Assembly: GCA_038748775.1 (NCBI GenBank)
Contig: JBCDIT010000006.1
Location: forward strand, 62,001-126,000
From: DAIQNV01 sp038748775
GTDB taxonomy: Bacteria > Planctomycetota > Phycisphaerae > Phycisphaerales > UBA1924
DNA length: 64,000 nucleotides
Reading direction: 5' to 3'
Shown here: positions 30,464 through 38,346 of the stretch, piece by piece
Layout of the letters: every line of letters starts with the position of its first letter
Position numbering within the stretch: the stretch's first letter is position 1
Made by a program: the position numbers and the translations under genes
Notes under the pieces: model-generated
What the model saw: the letters and a program-made list of their open reading frames with translations, nothing else
The model's database searches: none
Told to the model about the DNA's origin: nothing

Positions 30464-30540
30464 CCAAATAGATGTGCCGATGGGACAAAGTCGCGACTCC
30501 CGCGACGACTCCCGCAGCACACGAAGCGGAGCCCCCCTAA

Positions 30541-31725
30541 ATGCCCCGACCAACGAAGCAGAACGCCCACACCTGGCCATTCCCCGACGTCGTCAGGATG
30601 ACCGCCAATCCGGCCCGCGATCAATGGGTGAAGAAGCACGCAGGGCGTGCCTACTCGTTCGGCGTCCTCAGGGATCCCGCCGGCGCTCTCGCCACATGGC
30701 GACAAGACTGGGCCGCGATCCTCGAGGGGAAGCCTCGACCGAGCCGCGCAGGGACGCGGACCGACCAAGCCGTCTCCACCTTCAAGGTTCTCAACGCCGC
30801 GATCGACAGCGTCGAAACCGCCCACGCGACCGGCACCATGAACGCGCAGACCCGCGACGAGTACCTCGCCGCCTGCGCGGTCCTCGCCGAGCGATTGCCC
30901 AGTAGGTGGGATGACGTCGAGCCGAAGCACGTCCTCGAGATCTTCGCCGGCCCCTACGCCCATCTCAGCGACGGGACGAAGCGCAAGCGGCTCACCACGA
31001 TAAAGACGATGCTCGCACGCGGAGCCGACGCCTACAAAGCCGCGACCCCACTGAACCTCGGGAACATCCGGCCCTACGCAAGGACCGTCAATGCGACCAT
31101 TCGACAGAGCAAGAAGCACAAGCACCTCACGCCTACCCAGTGCAGCGAGCTCGTCGCCGCCGCGTTCGCGGCCGCAGAGCATCCGCAGGCGAGCCCCAAC
31201 GGCCCCGCCGAAGTCCTGCTCGCGATGAACGCCGGCCTCGGAGCGCAAGACCTCTCCGACATCTTCGCCGAGAGCATGGCCTTCGACGAGACGAACGGGC
31301 GGCACTGGATCCGCCAGCCGCGGAACAAGAACGGCGTCGATCGAGCGTTTCCCCTCTGGCCCGAGACCGTCGCCGCGATCCAAAAAGCCCGCGAGGCCAA
31401 CCCCCACGCCGAGCGACTGCTCGCCACGGTCGACGGCCTCCCGATCCATCGAGGCAAAGAGGGCGGAGCGTACGAACTGCGATTCAAAAGGCTCGCCGCT
31501 CGGGCCGGACTGCGCGGCGCCACTCCGTACTGGCTCCGCTACACCTTCCGCGCCCTCGCCGACGACGCACCCGCCCCAGACTCGGCCCGCCGATGGATCA
31601 TGGGCCATGCTCCCGCCAACGCCCACGATGGCTACCTGACCACAGAGCCCACCGAGGGGATCATCGCCGTGATCGACCACGTGCATAGCAAAATCTTCGG
31701 CACTACCCATGCCGGCACCGCCTGA
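30541..31725 (+). CDS. int: Phage integrase, tyrosine recombinase
   Basis: 394 residues. An N-terminal core-binding domain (about 75-180) precedes the catalytic domain. Catalytic residues visible are Arg333 in YWLRYTFRALAD, His356 in WIMGHAPANAH and the nucleophile Tyr365 in HDGYLTT; the beta-hairpin Lys is probably in RQPRNKNGVDRAFPLWPET. The first catalytic Arg, expected in MNAGLGAQDLSDIF, is not there, and the box II His is Tyr330. Planctomycete integrases with a similar N.G.G..D and PLWPET pattern are known to me, so this looks like a subfamily rather than decay. It should recombine at the adjacent tRNA site. No strong ribosome site precedes ATG 30541. Confidence 0.85.
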   Translation: MPRPTKQNAHTWPFPDVVRMTANPARDQWVKKHAGRAYSFGVLRDPAGALATWRQDWAAILEGKPRPSRAGTRTDQAVSTFKVLNAAIDSVETAHATGTMNAQTRDEYLAACAVLAERLPSRWDDVEPKHVLEIFAGPYAHLSDGTKRKRLTTIKTMLARGADAYKAATPLNLGNIRPYARTVNATIRQSKKHKHLTPTQCSELVAAAFAAAEHPQASPNGPAEVLLAMNAGLGAQDLSDIFAESMAFDETNGRHWIRQPRNKNGVDRAFPLWPETVAAIQKAREANPHAERLLATVDGLPIHRGKEGGAYELRFKRLAARAGLRGATPYWLRYTFRALADDAPAPDSARRWIMGHAPANAHDGYLTTEPTEGIIAVIDHVHSKIFGTTHAGTA

Positions 31726-31966
31726 TCACTTCCTCTCGGCTGTCCCGCACATCCGGCTGACCGGCCGTCCGCGACCCTGATCGCGGACGGTCGACGTCGC
31801 CGCCTTCGTCATCGGGACGCAATCGGACCAACAACCGCAACCGTCCGCACTTCATGCGCCGAGGCTCGCCGGTCTCGTGCCTGCAACGCACGAGCGCGTC
31901 GAGCAGCATGGCCTCCGTCGCCCCGTCAAGCACCTTTGCGAGCTGGGTCGAGCTGAGCCCGCTCAC
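31703..31966 (-). CDS. Small phage protein, unknown
   Basis: 87 residues from GTG 31966 (SGLSSTQLAKVLDGATEAML). A short helical N-terminus is followed by an arginine-rich tail with no recognised motif. Its end overlaps the 3' end of the integrase on the other strand by 23 bases. It begins 9 bases after the stop of the next gene upstream, so the two likely form a unit. The role may be in the lysogeny region, judged only from position. Confidence 0.45.
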   Translation of the reverse strand: MSGLSSTQLAKVLDGATEAMLLDALVRCRHETGEPRRMKCGRLRLLVRLRPDDEGGDVDRPRSGSRTAGQPDVRDSREEVIRRCRHG

Positions 31967-31975
31967 GACGCGACC

Positions 31976-32260
31976 TCACGCGACGCGACCGTCTCCCGAA
32001 GCCACTGAATCGCCGATCGTCCGATGCTCAGCGCCGCCCCTCGCCGGCAGATTGCCCGAGACATCCGCCTCAGCGACGCCCTGATCAGCCCGAAGAGCCT
32101 TCTCGGCCTCGACGAGCGATGCGAGGGCCGCGAGGAGACCGTGCCGAATTTTTCTCGCAGTCTCATCGCTGACCGGCGACGACGACGCCGCGCAGAGCCC
32201 CTCGCTGACGCGGCGTACCTGCCGACACACCTCCGCGGCTGTAAGTTCCACCTCAGACAA
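31976..32260 (-). CDS. Small phage protein, unknown
   Basis: 94 residues from a TTG start at 32260. The start is supported by a strong GAGGAGGT ending 4-5 bases upstream. The sequence SEVELTAAEVCRQVRRVSEG ... LAALASLVEAEKALRADQ is mostly helical and acidic; no family was recognised. It is the first gene of a two-gene leftward unit between the integrase and the XRE regulator, a place where excisionase or lysogeny accessory genes often lie. Confidence 0.55.
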   Translation of the reverse strand: MSEVELTAAEVCRQVRRVSEGLCAASSSPVSDETARKIRHGLLAALASLVEAEKALRADQGVAEADVSGNLPARGGAEHRTIGDSVASGDGRVA

Positions 32261-32359
32261 ACGGACCTCCTCGAATCAGGCCAAACATTAGACCCCGCTT
32301 CAAGTATCGGCCATGACGAACGGTCTACGAGCATATTCATTTTTGGACTCACTTTTAGG

Positions 32360-32668
32360 TCAAATAGCTTGCAAAGAACGCAAAAATGTGGCAATCGCGT
32401 CGCGGTCGCCGGACTGAGACTGCGAATCACACATATCTGCAACAAGTCTCCTCGCGCCTGTGTCATGCATCAGTTTGCCAGCGATTGCCTCCACCGATTC
32501 GCAACCGCATGGACAACACGCGGCCGCCGCAAGCACAAGGTCGCGACCTCGCGCCAGCAAGCCATCCGAAACACCGGCTACAACTTGCCCCGAATTAGGC
32601 GAACCGGGTTCGAGTTGGTTGCCCGAACACGCCGATGCATCCGCCGTGGATAGTGTTTGGTCTATCAT
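32360..32668 (-). CDS. Doubtful small ORF in the regulatory gap
   Basis: A 102-residue frame (MIDQTLSTADASACSGNQLE ... FLRSLQAI) with a cluster of cysteines (CCPCGC) in the middle. A weak GAGAGGGC precedes ATG 32668. Nothing in it is recognised. The rest of 32261-32829 is AT-richer than its surroundings and probably regulatory: a TTGACC box on the minus strand at 32362-32357 points toward gene 31976-32260, but I see no good -10. Confidence 0.25.
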   Translation of the reverse strand: MIDQTLSTADASACSGNQLEPGSPNSGQVVAGVSDGLLARGRDLVLAAAACCPCGCESVEAIAGKLMHDTGARRLVADMCDSQSQSGDRDAIATFLRSLQAI

Positions 32669-32767
32669 CCGTGCCCTCTCGACCCAATCACCCCAAAGCG
32701 CCAAACGCAGGCGCCGCGGGCAACAGGTCATGGTCTTGCATAACAGCCCAAACATCGGAGCTACGCA

Positions 32768-32833
32768 ATGAGAACTCTTGCGTTTCTCTATCCTTTCGGA
32801 AAAACTCAACCCCTGTACGGATTCTCGCCGTGA
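32768..32833 (+). CDS. 21-codon leader ORF coupled to the XRE regulator
   Basis: ATG 32768 opens MRTLAFLYPFGKTQPLYGFS plus Pro and ends at TGA 32831-32833. The TGA overlaps the GTG start of the regulator in the sequence GTGA. CGGAGC lies 7 bases before the ATG. The overlap suggests that translation of the leader delivers ribosomes to the weak GTG start of the repressor-like gene. Too short for family assignment. Confidence 0.4.
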   Translation: MRTLAFLYPFGKTQPLYGFSP

Positions 32834-33249
32834 GCCACTTCGGACATCTACTCGACAGCCTGCTCGAAGCCAGAGAGCTGACGCAGAACCGCCTTGCCTC
32901 TGAGAGCGGGATGGACCCGGCCACGATCAGCCGGTGGCGGAATGCCGCAGCGTTCGGAGGCAGGGCCCACAACCTCCGCGACGTCCTCGCCGTCATCGCC
33001 GACCACCGCGCATTCTCGGCCGAAGACGACCAAGCCCTCCGCGCGACGCTCGGCGACACCTACGCCGAGGCCATCGACGCCACAATGCTCAAAAGCACGA
33101 CGGACGCGATGAAAGCCGAAACGCACGGTCTCCTCGATACGTACATAGAGACCGCCGGCCCCGTACCCGCCTTCGCCTTTATGAAAGCGTCGGTCGACGG
33201 CCTAACGAATGCCCAGGGCCGCGCCGGCCGCAAGGCCGACCAAGACTAA
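32830..33249 (+). CDS. XRE-family helix-turn-helix regulator
   Basis: 139 residues from GTG 32830 (SHFGHLLDSLLEARELTQNR). The Cro/C1-type helix-turn-helix occupies about 16-40: LTQNRLASESGMDPATISRW. A second half of about 90 residues (ETHGLLDTYIETAGPVPAFA) is unlike standard repressor C-termini and has no S24 cleavage motif, so SOS-type self-cleavage is not expected. It faces away from the leftward unit 31703-32260, the usual arrangement for a lysogeny repressor. GTG was chosen because it overlaps the leader stop and opens the domain. Confidence 0.75.
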   Translation: MSHFGHLLDSLLEARELTQNRLASESGMDPATISRWRNAAAFGGRAHNLRDVLAVIADHRAFSAEDDQALRATLGDTYAEAIDATMLKSTTDAMKAETHGLLDTYIETAGPVPAFAFMKASVDGLTNAQGRAGRKADQD

Positions 33250-33273
33250 CGTTCTCGTCGCTATACTCAGGGA

Positions 33274-33450
33274 ATGCCCCAGTCCTCGGACCACCCCGGC
33301 AGCTCACCCCACCGCCCTTGGTACGCCCGCCTCGGCATCGCCGCGGCGAAGTCGCTCGGCCGGATGGTCGCCTTGTTCTTTGTGCTTCTCCTTCTGCTCT
33401 TCGGACTCGCGGTCTGCACCCTCGGCGTCGCGGTCACGCCCGTCGAGTAG
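33274..33450 (+). CDS. 58-residue single-helix membrane protein
   Basis: ATG 33274 to TAG 33448-33450, preceded by CTCAGGGA. MPQSSDHPGSSPHRPWYARL leads into one strongly hydrophobic helix, MVALFFVLLLLLFGLAVCTL, then a short tail. It is 24 bases after the regulator gene on the same strand and ends 22 bases before the convergent leftward operon. The function is unknown; superinfection exclusion or membrane sensing would be guesses. Confidence 0.5.
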   Translation: MPQSSDHPGSSPHRPWYARLGIAAAKSLGRMVALFFVLLLLLFGLAVCTLGVAVTPVE

Positions 33451-33472
33451 GCCCAGCGTCTCAATTCAAGCC

Positions 33473-33886
33473 CTAGCTCCCGGTTCCCGCGAGCGTGTCG
33501 GCCTGGACATCATCGACGACGAGCTCGTCGCCCACCCCCGGGTCAACCTCCACGCCCAAGACCTCGGCGATACTGCCGAGGTACTCCGAGGCATCGTCGG
33601 GCGACAAGCTCGCCAGGACACCCCCGCCCGCTCGGATCTCCACCACCACGCGACCTCGCTCGCCGGCGATCGACGCGCCCGCACCAGTCTCGTCGGCAGG
33701 CTCGCCATCGCCACCGCAGGACGCCGGCAGCACCCCGCCGAACAGCGCTTGCAGATCCCCGAGCACCGCACACGCCTCCGGCTCGAGCAGGCACAAGCTC
33801 AGCCCGCCCCCGGCCATCGGCGTCTCCACGTACGCGGGCTCATCTCGCCCCTGCCTCATCACCGTTTCGTCAAAGTCGAATCTCAC
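33473..33886 (-). CDS. Unknown acidic phage protein, last gene of late operon
   Basis: 137 residues, MRFDFDETVMRQGRDEPAYV onward, ending with a strongly acidic stretch (EVLGVEVDPGVGDELVVDD). Its ATG overlaps the stop of the preceding gene (ATGA), so it belongs to the leftward late operon and is its last member. No family, helix or signal was recognised. Confidence 0.55.
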   Translation of the reverse strand: MRFDFDETVMRQGRDEPAYVETPMAGGGLSLCLLEPEACAVLGDLQALFGGVLPASCGGDGEPADETGAGASIAGERGRVVVEIRAGGGVLASLSPDDASEYLGSIAEVLGVEVDPGVGDELVVDDVQADTLAGTGS

Positions 33887-34137
33887 AGCAATCGCCCCTG
33901 CACCATCTGCGGAGGGCTCACCTCCGCGTCTTCATCCTCAAGCCCCAGTTGCTTGCGATACCGCTCGCCGCGCGACGCGAACCCGCTCGCCCGGAGCGAC
34001 GCGAGCACGCGATCAAGCGTCCGCCGCGTCCGACGTGCGATCACCCGCGGGTCGGCGTACTGCGCCGCCTCCGAAGCCAGGTACTCATCCGGCCCAACGA
34101 AGACCTCGCACCAGCCATCACCGTGCCCGTAGTCCAT
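33883..34137 (-). CDS. Unknown small phage protein
   Basis: 84 residues from ATG 34137 (MDYGHGDGWCEVFVGPDEYL). The middle, YADPRVIARRTRRTLDRVLA, is a basic helix and the end is acidic. Longer upstream frames to 34269 lack a better start. Its stop is coupled to the next gene by ATGA. Its first 97 bases overlap the end of the cysteine-rich frame 34041-34544. Confidence 0.5.
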   Translation of the reverse strand: MDYGHGDGWCEVFVGPDEYLASEAAQYADPRVIARRTRRTLDRVLASLRASGFASRGERYRKQLGLEDEDAEVSPPQMVQGRLL

Positions 34138-34544
34138 CGCAACGCCCACGCCTGAGCCGCAACCCAAGCGTCTTTGAACCGAACCACACACCCGCACCCG
34201 CGCAGCGACGGCCAGCGACGAATGGTCAGCCACACCCACGCCCGCACCGGCATCGGCACCCCGTACCACCGAGGCCCGGAGAGCTCACGCGACCCCGCAC
34301 GCACGCGAGGCCACACGCATACCCCACGCTCGTCGGGAAACGCCGACAACGGGCACCGCTCGAGCGATCCACCCAGCCGGCACCCCACGGCCGCAAACGA
34401 CCCCGCGACCCCACCCCGCGCCCGTCCCTGACCGCGCCTCGCATGAACACACGCATGGCACACCGCCGCACGCTCGCGTGTGACGGCTACCGGCAATCGA
34501 GGCGCGGCGCGCACGCAAGCCTGGATGGTCGCCCGAGACGCCAC
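34041..34544 (-). CDS. Possible cysteine-rich phage protein
   Basis: From GTG 34544, about 167 residues. Spaced cysteines (AVCHACVHARRGQGR, VGCRLGGSLERCPLSAF) are followed by WYGVPMPVRAWVWL and a GCGC element. This resembles short phage and planctomycete hypotheticals with CxxC...CPL...GVPxP...GCGC. The start is uncertain, no strong ribosome site is seen, and the end overlaps the next gene by 97 bases. It fills the otherwise empty 34138-34602. Confidence 0.35.
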   Translation of the reverse strand: MASRATIQACVRAAPRLPVAVTRERAAVCHACVHARRGQGRARGGVAGSFAAVGCRLGGSLERCPLSAFPDERGVCVWPRVRAGSRELSGPRWYGVPMPVRAWVWLTIRRWPSLRGCGCVVRFKDAWVAAQAWALRWTTGTVMAGARSSLGRMSTWLRRRRSTPTRG

Positions 34545-34602
34545 CCCGGCCCCACCAAAGGCACCGCCCGAGCTCGCCGCTCGCGAACCGCACCCGCACC
34601 CA

Positions 34603-36753
34603 TCACGGCCCGAGGATCTCCGCGGTCGAGACGCCTCCGAATCCCGTTGTCCCTGAATCGACTCCAACGGCCGGCACTCCTGTTCGAGGGTCACCCGCGA
34701 CGCGCTGCTGTGGCCCAAACGGCCCCGTACCGCCCGGCTCGGGCGGCCCGGTCGGGCACGCCGCGTCTTGGACGCACACCGGGCTATCGCAGTCGGTTCG
34801 CTCGAGGATCGCGACCACCGTGTCGATTCGGTCCACGTTGCCGGCGTCGACGATCGGCCCCTCGACCATGCGGGCGCACAACTGCGTGCGCTCGATGACG
34901 GAGGGCGAGCAGGTCAACGCGGCATCGACGAGGATCAGGTCGACGTCCGGATCGAACGCCAACCCCGGCCCGATGAAGTCGTCCGCGGCCGCCCCCGCAA
35001 ACGGCGCGAGGCGAGAAAGCGGAACGACGAACCGGAGCGGGTAGCTCCCCCCAGAGACCATCGGGTCGCACGTCTCAAAGAGCACGACCGGCTCGTCACG
35101 ATCATCGCACGAGGCCCGGTAGGCCGCGAGCTCAAAGGGCTCGACCCCGTCGCCTTCTTGGGCCGAGTCGTACCACCACTCGCCCGCCGTGTCGACGAGC
35201 ACGGTGCCCGCCGGCTTGGCAAAGAGCAGCGACGGAGCGACGTCGACAAAGATCGCCGGGTTGTCACACTTGCGCAGCCGTCTCGAGGCACCGAGACACA
35301 GCGAGCAGTCCGCCATCGTCGCGGCCGAGCGGTTGATCGGCTCGACGTCCGCGGGCGCCTCGACCCGTTCGCCCGTCAGCGTCCAGCATCGGTTGTCGAA
35401 CGAGCGAAAGACCGGGCTCGGAGGCACCGGCGAACCGGGCCGACCCCAGAGCGCCGTCGCGAGCGGCGATGAGATGTAGATCTCGTCACCCGAACCGTCG
35501 CACGCGATCGCCCGCATCGGCAGCCCGTCGAGCAGGCAGGCCTCGCACGAGACGTAGCCGGCCCACACACGAGCGAACCCGCCCACAGGCGGCTCCGGAA
35601 GGTCGACGTTGCTCCCAAAGCGGGCGCACTCGTTCAAGGGCGTAAACAAGCCTTGCAGCGGGCCGGCCGACTCACGCAACAGCCGCGGCACGTAGCCCAG
35701 AAACGCCCCATCGGTACACCGGATCACCTCCACCGCCTCGATCGGCGGTATGAGCGGACTCCCGAGGTCGATACCCGAGCAGCCAGGCCCCGGCGACCAG
35801 ACCACCGAGCCCGTCCGCACGTTCGTGCTGCTCTCGATGAACGCGAACGAGCCGCTGTCCGTCTTGCTGTAGGACACGCTCCGATAGACGACGTCCGTCG
35901 AAACATATTCGCCCGACACGCGACCCACGATCGACCGATCGCGGAACGTCCGGCGGTACTCGCCCGACGGCACGCCAAGGTCGATCGAAACGACGTCTAT
36001 GTCGGGATTGCTCGTGAAGCCAGCCCCGATCGGTCCCGCCGAGAAAGGCACGCCGCCCGTCACGTCGAACGCGACCGACGGCCCGCCGACCACGTTCGGG
36101 CCGACCTGGACACACCGGCGCCCGTCGATCAGAACGTCACGTAACCACAGCCCGCCCGATGCACCAACGGCAAAGCCGGTCTCAGTCTGCTCAAACTCCT
36201 CGGTGAAGCTCGGGTCGAGCCCGGGGTCGTTCTGCGTCGCCGTGAAGACGGTGCGCCGCGAAGCCGAGTAGCTCCCCGAAACACCCTCGATCACGATGTA
36301 CTCAAGGATGCCCTCCGACTCGTGCACCTCGATCCGGTTCGCGTCCGGCGGCTCACCGTTGACGATCGGCCAGAACGCTCGACGGAACGAGATCTCGACC
36401 GCCCCCGATGCCGCCGAGACGGCGTCGAACGTCTGTTCATCGAAGAATCCGCTATTGGAATCGTGCCGGAACGACCGCCCTTGGTCGCTGATCGACCACG
36501 CGATCCGGCACGAGAACGTCGTACCCAGGTCGACACGACCGGCCGGGAAGACCTCGAACGGGAAGCCCGGCGGCTCGATCTCGGGCCGGTAGGCGTCCCA
36601 GTCGAACGGGCTACACAAACAAGGTTCGGGCGGCTCCGGGTCGATCGAGCCGCAGCACGCGGCCGCGTCTTCAGAGATCGGCCCGCCATCGGGCGACGCG
36701 GAGCTCGCGACCAGCAAGAACCCCTCAGAATCGACAAGAAGCGGGCACGACAT
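34603..36753 (-). CDS. Large cysteine-rich phage protein, tail-tip or fibre candidate
   Basis: 716 residues with about thirty cysteines, beta-rich throughout, with many Gly/Asp/Ser/Thr turns and pairs such as CCGSIDPEPPEPCLCS, GYVSCEACLLDG and MADCSLCLGASRRLRKC. No known domain was recognised. Position downstream of the tape measure and tail genes, and the size, suggest a distal tail or host-recognition protein. The spaced CxxC pairs could hold metal or be disulfides on the virion outside. The C-terminus is rich in Gly and Pro. Confidence 0.5.
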   Translation of the reverse strand: MSCPLLVDSEGFLLVASSASPDGGPISEDAAACCGSIDPEPPEPCLCSPFDWDAYRPEIEPPGFPFEVFPAGRVDLGTTFSCRIAWSISDQGRSFRHDSNSGFFDEQTFDAVSAASGAVEISFRRAFWPIVNGEPPDANRIEVHESEGILEYIVIEGVSGSYSASRRTVFTATQNDPGLDPSFTEEFEQTETGFAVGASGGLWLRDVLIDGRRCVQVGPNVVGGPSVAFDVTGGVPFSAGPIGAGFTSNPDIDVVSIDLGVPSGEYRRTFRDRSIVGRVSGEYVSTDVVYRSVSYSKTDSGSFAFIESSTNVRTGSVVWSPGPGCSGIDLGSPLIPPIEAVEVIRCTDGAFLGYVPRLLRESAGPLQGLFTPLNECARFGSNVDLPEPPVGGFARVWAGYVSCEACLLDGLPMRAIACDGSGDEIYISSPLATALWGRPGSPVPPSPVFRSFDNRCWTLTGERVEAPADVEPINRSAATMADCSLCLGASRRLRKCDNPAIFVDVAPSLLFAKPAGTVLVDTAGEWWYDSAQEGDGVEPFELAAYRASCDDRDEPVVLFETCDPMVSGGSYPLRFVVPLSRLAPFAGAAADDFIGPGLAFDPDVDLILVDAALTCSPSVIERTQLCARMVEGPIVDAGNVDRIDTVVAILERTDCDSPVCVQDAACPTGPPEPGGTGPFGPQQRVAGDPRTGVPAVGVDSGTTGFGGVSTAEILGP

Positions 36754-36779
36754 CCCTTGCTCGCTCAGGCCGAACGCAC

Positions 36780-37436
36780 TTAGTCCAACTGCGCTCGCCG
36801 CAAGTGCCCGCGACGCTTGATCGCGCGAACCTGCCGAAGCACACCCGTCGCCCCCTGCCGCGAGAGCTCATCTTCGAGCGATTCGACCGCGTTGGGATCG
36901 TCTCGTAGGTCGAGGCCACCCAACCCGCCCCGGTCACCCGCCTGCAGCGCGTTGAGAAGCTGCGCGACGCCCCGGCGCCGCGCCACCAGCGCCGCCCCGA
37001 CCGCGCCCAACCCCATCGTCGGCACGCCCAGCCAGGTCGCCACCGCCTGAACGTCATCGACGAGCCCCGTCACCGCACCGGCGTGGTGCTCCGCTTCGAC
37101 CCGCGCGAGCTCCGCCGCGGCCGAGGCTTGGCGTTCGTCTTCGACCGAAGCGTCGAGTTGCGATCGCAGCATCTCCGCGTCGAGCCGCTTCTCGGCCAGC
37201 TCCAAACGGAGGCGTTGCGCGTCGCCGCCCGTCTCGACGGCGGCTTCAAGATCAGCCGTGAGAGCTACGACACGTCCATCGGTCGCCAGAAGCTCGGCCT
37301 CGAGCCTCGCGACCTCCGCCTGTGCGTCAGCGAGCAAACGCTCCGCCTCGAGCTCGGCCTGCGTCAGCTCAAGCAGCCCACACCCACCGCAGACCAGCGC
37401 CAAACCACCCGCGATCAACCAATGCACCATCTTCAT
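36780..37436 (-). CDS. Lipoprotein-like coiled-coil membrane protein
   Basis: 218 residues from ATG 37436 (MKMVHWLIAGGLALVCGGCG). The N-terminus looks like a lipoprotein signal, although the residues before Cys (CGG) fit the lipobox only loosely. Residues about 30-130 are a heptad-rich coiled coil (ELEAERLLADAQAEVARLEA). A second hydrophobic segment follows (VATWLGVPTMGLGAVGAALV), then a basic tail. A membrane-tethered coiled coil near the end of the late operon could be a spanin-like lysis protein. That is inference only. Confidence 0.5.
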   Translation of the reverse strand: MKMVHWLIAGGLALVCGGCGLLELTQAELEAERLLADAQAEVARLEAELLATDGRVVALTADLEAAVETGGDAQRLRLELAEKRLDAEMLRSQLDASVEDERQASAAAELARVEAEHHAGAVTGLVDDVQAVATWLGVPTMGLGAVGAALVARRRGVAQLLNALQAGDRGGLGGLDLRDDPNAVESLEDELSRQGATGVLRQVRAIKRRGHLRRAQLD

Positions 37437-37450
37437 CGTTCTATCTCCGT

Positions 37451-38299
37451 TTACGCCTGCCCGTACCGCACGCCAACCTTGGCGTTGTCCACGTTCGACC
37501 CCGTCGCCTGCCCGAACTCCCACCCGGTGACCGCACCCGACATTGGAGGCACGATCCGCAGCGGACCGCTCAGCACAAAGTCAGCGATCGCGATCGACTG
37601 CGAGAGCGCCGACAGATCGAGGATCCCGCCGCCCGGCCCCACCGAGAGCGTGCCGATATCCCCGCCCCGCCACTCGACGCGGCCTCCATCGATCGCGAGC
37701 GTCGCCGGCGAGATCCCAAGGTCGAGCGCCCGAACCACCGAACCCGCCTGTGCCCGCACCGTCCCAACGTCGGCGTAGAGATCAACGGTTGTCGTTCCAC
37801 CGCTCCCGGGCGCCCCCACCGCCGCCGCTGCCTCAAGCGTCGCGATCGCGGCACCCTTTCGGATCCGCGTCGATCCGCCGAGCACGCGGACCGTCGTCGC
37901 GGTGACCGTGTCGGCGACCGTCGCCTCGCCGCGCACGAGGTTCAGCGACGTCACAGACATCGCCGCCAGGTGCGTCGCCGCGTTGCCCGTCGCCGGCATC
38001 GAGAGCAGGCTCGCGATCGTCTTCCCGGCGACGCCCTCGAGGTACGCCCGCCGGCCACCCCAGAGCAGCCGCACGTCGACCGCGTCGAGCATCAAGCTCG
38101 CGCCATCGCCCCCGATCGTTCCGGTGAACCCGGGATGCGCCGTGAACGACGCGAGCTCGACGCCCGAGAGGTTCGCGAGCCCCTGCGTGTAGTCGCTCGC
38201 CCCTTCGACAAGATCGACCACGTCCCCGTTCGAGAGCGTTGGCTCACCGATCGACGTGTAGATGCTCGCCGACGGTGTCGTGTTCTGGTACGTCGTCAT
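37451..38299 (-). CDS. Beta-rich phage structural protein, fibre-like
   Basis: 282 residues, MTTYQNTTPSASIYTSIGEP onward, ending VDNAKVGVRYGQA. Repeating short strands with Gly/Thr/Ala turns (TATTVRVLGGSTRIRKGAAI, GGTTTVDLYADVGTVRAQAG) look like a beta-helix or stacked-strand fibre. No cysteines and no enzyme motif. It is probably part of the tail fibre or a surface decoration. It precedes the lipoprotein-like gene by 14 bases. Confidence 0.5.
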   Translation of the reverse strand: MTTYQNTTPSASIYTSIGEPTLSNGDVVDLVEGASDYTQGLANLSGVELASFTAHPGFTGTIGGDGASLMLDAVDVRLLWGGRRAYLEGVAGKTIASLLSMPATGNAATHLAAMSVTSLNLVRGEATVADTVTATTVRVLGGSTRIRKGAAIATLEAAAAVGAPGSGGTTTVDLYADVGTVRAQAGSVVRALDLGISPATLAIDGGRVEWRGGDIGTLSVGPGGGILDLSALSQSIAIADFVLSGPLRIVPPMSGAVTGWEFGQATGSNVDNAKVGVRYGQA

Positions 38300-38346
38300 T
38301 CTGTTTCCCTACTCAAGAAGCCAAAGCCAGCACAACGGCACCCCCG

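Noticed and set aside
30390..30470. A complete tRNA-Met gene
   Set aside because: The anticodon 5' strand does not pair, and no D arm or matching 5' acceptor strand exists; only the 3' half is present.
29986..31710. A 574-codon leftward frame across the attachment region and the integrase gene
   Set aside because: It is the shadow of the integrase on the opposite strand plus non-coding DNA; it contains the tRNA fragment and shows no protein-like pattern.
32334..32362. Promoter for the leftward lysogeny-region genes
   Set aside because: TTGACC is good, but the bases 16-18 further on (ATGAAT/TGAATA/GAATAT) are poor -10 boxes.
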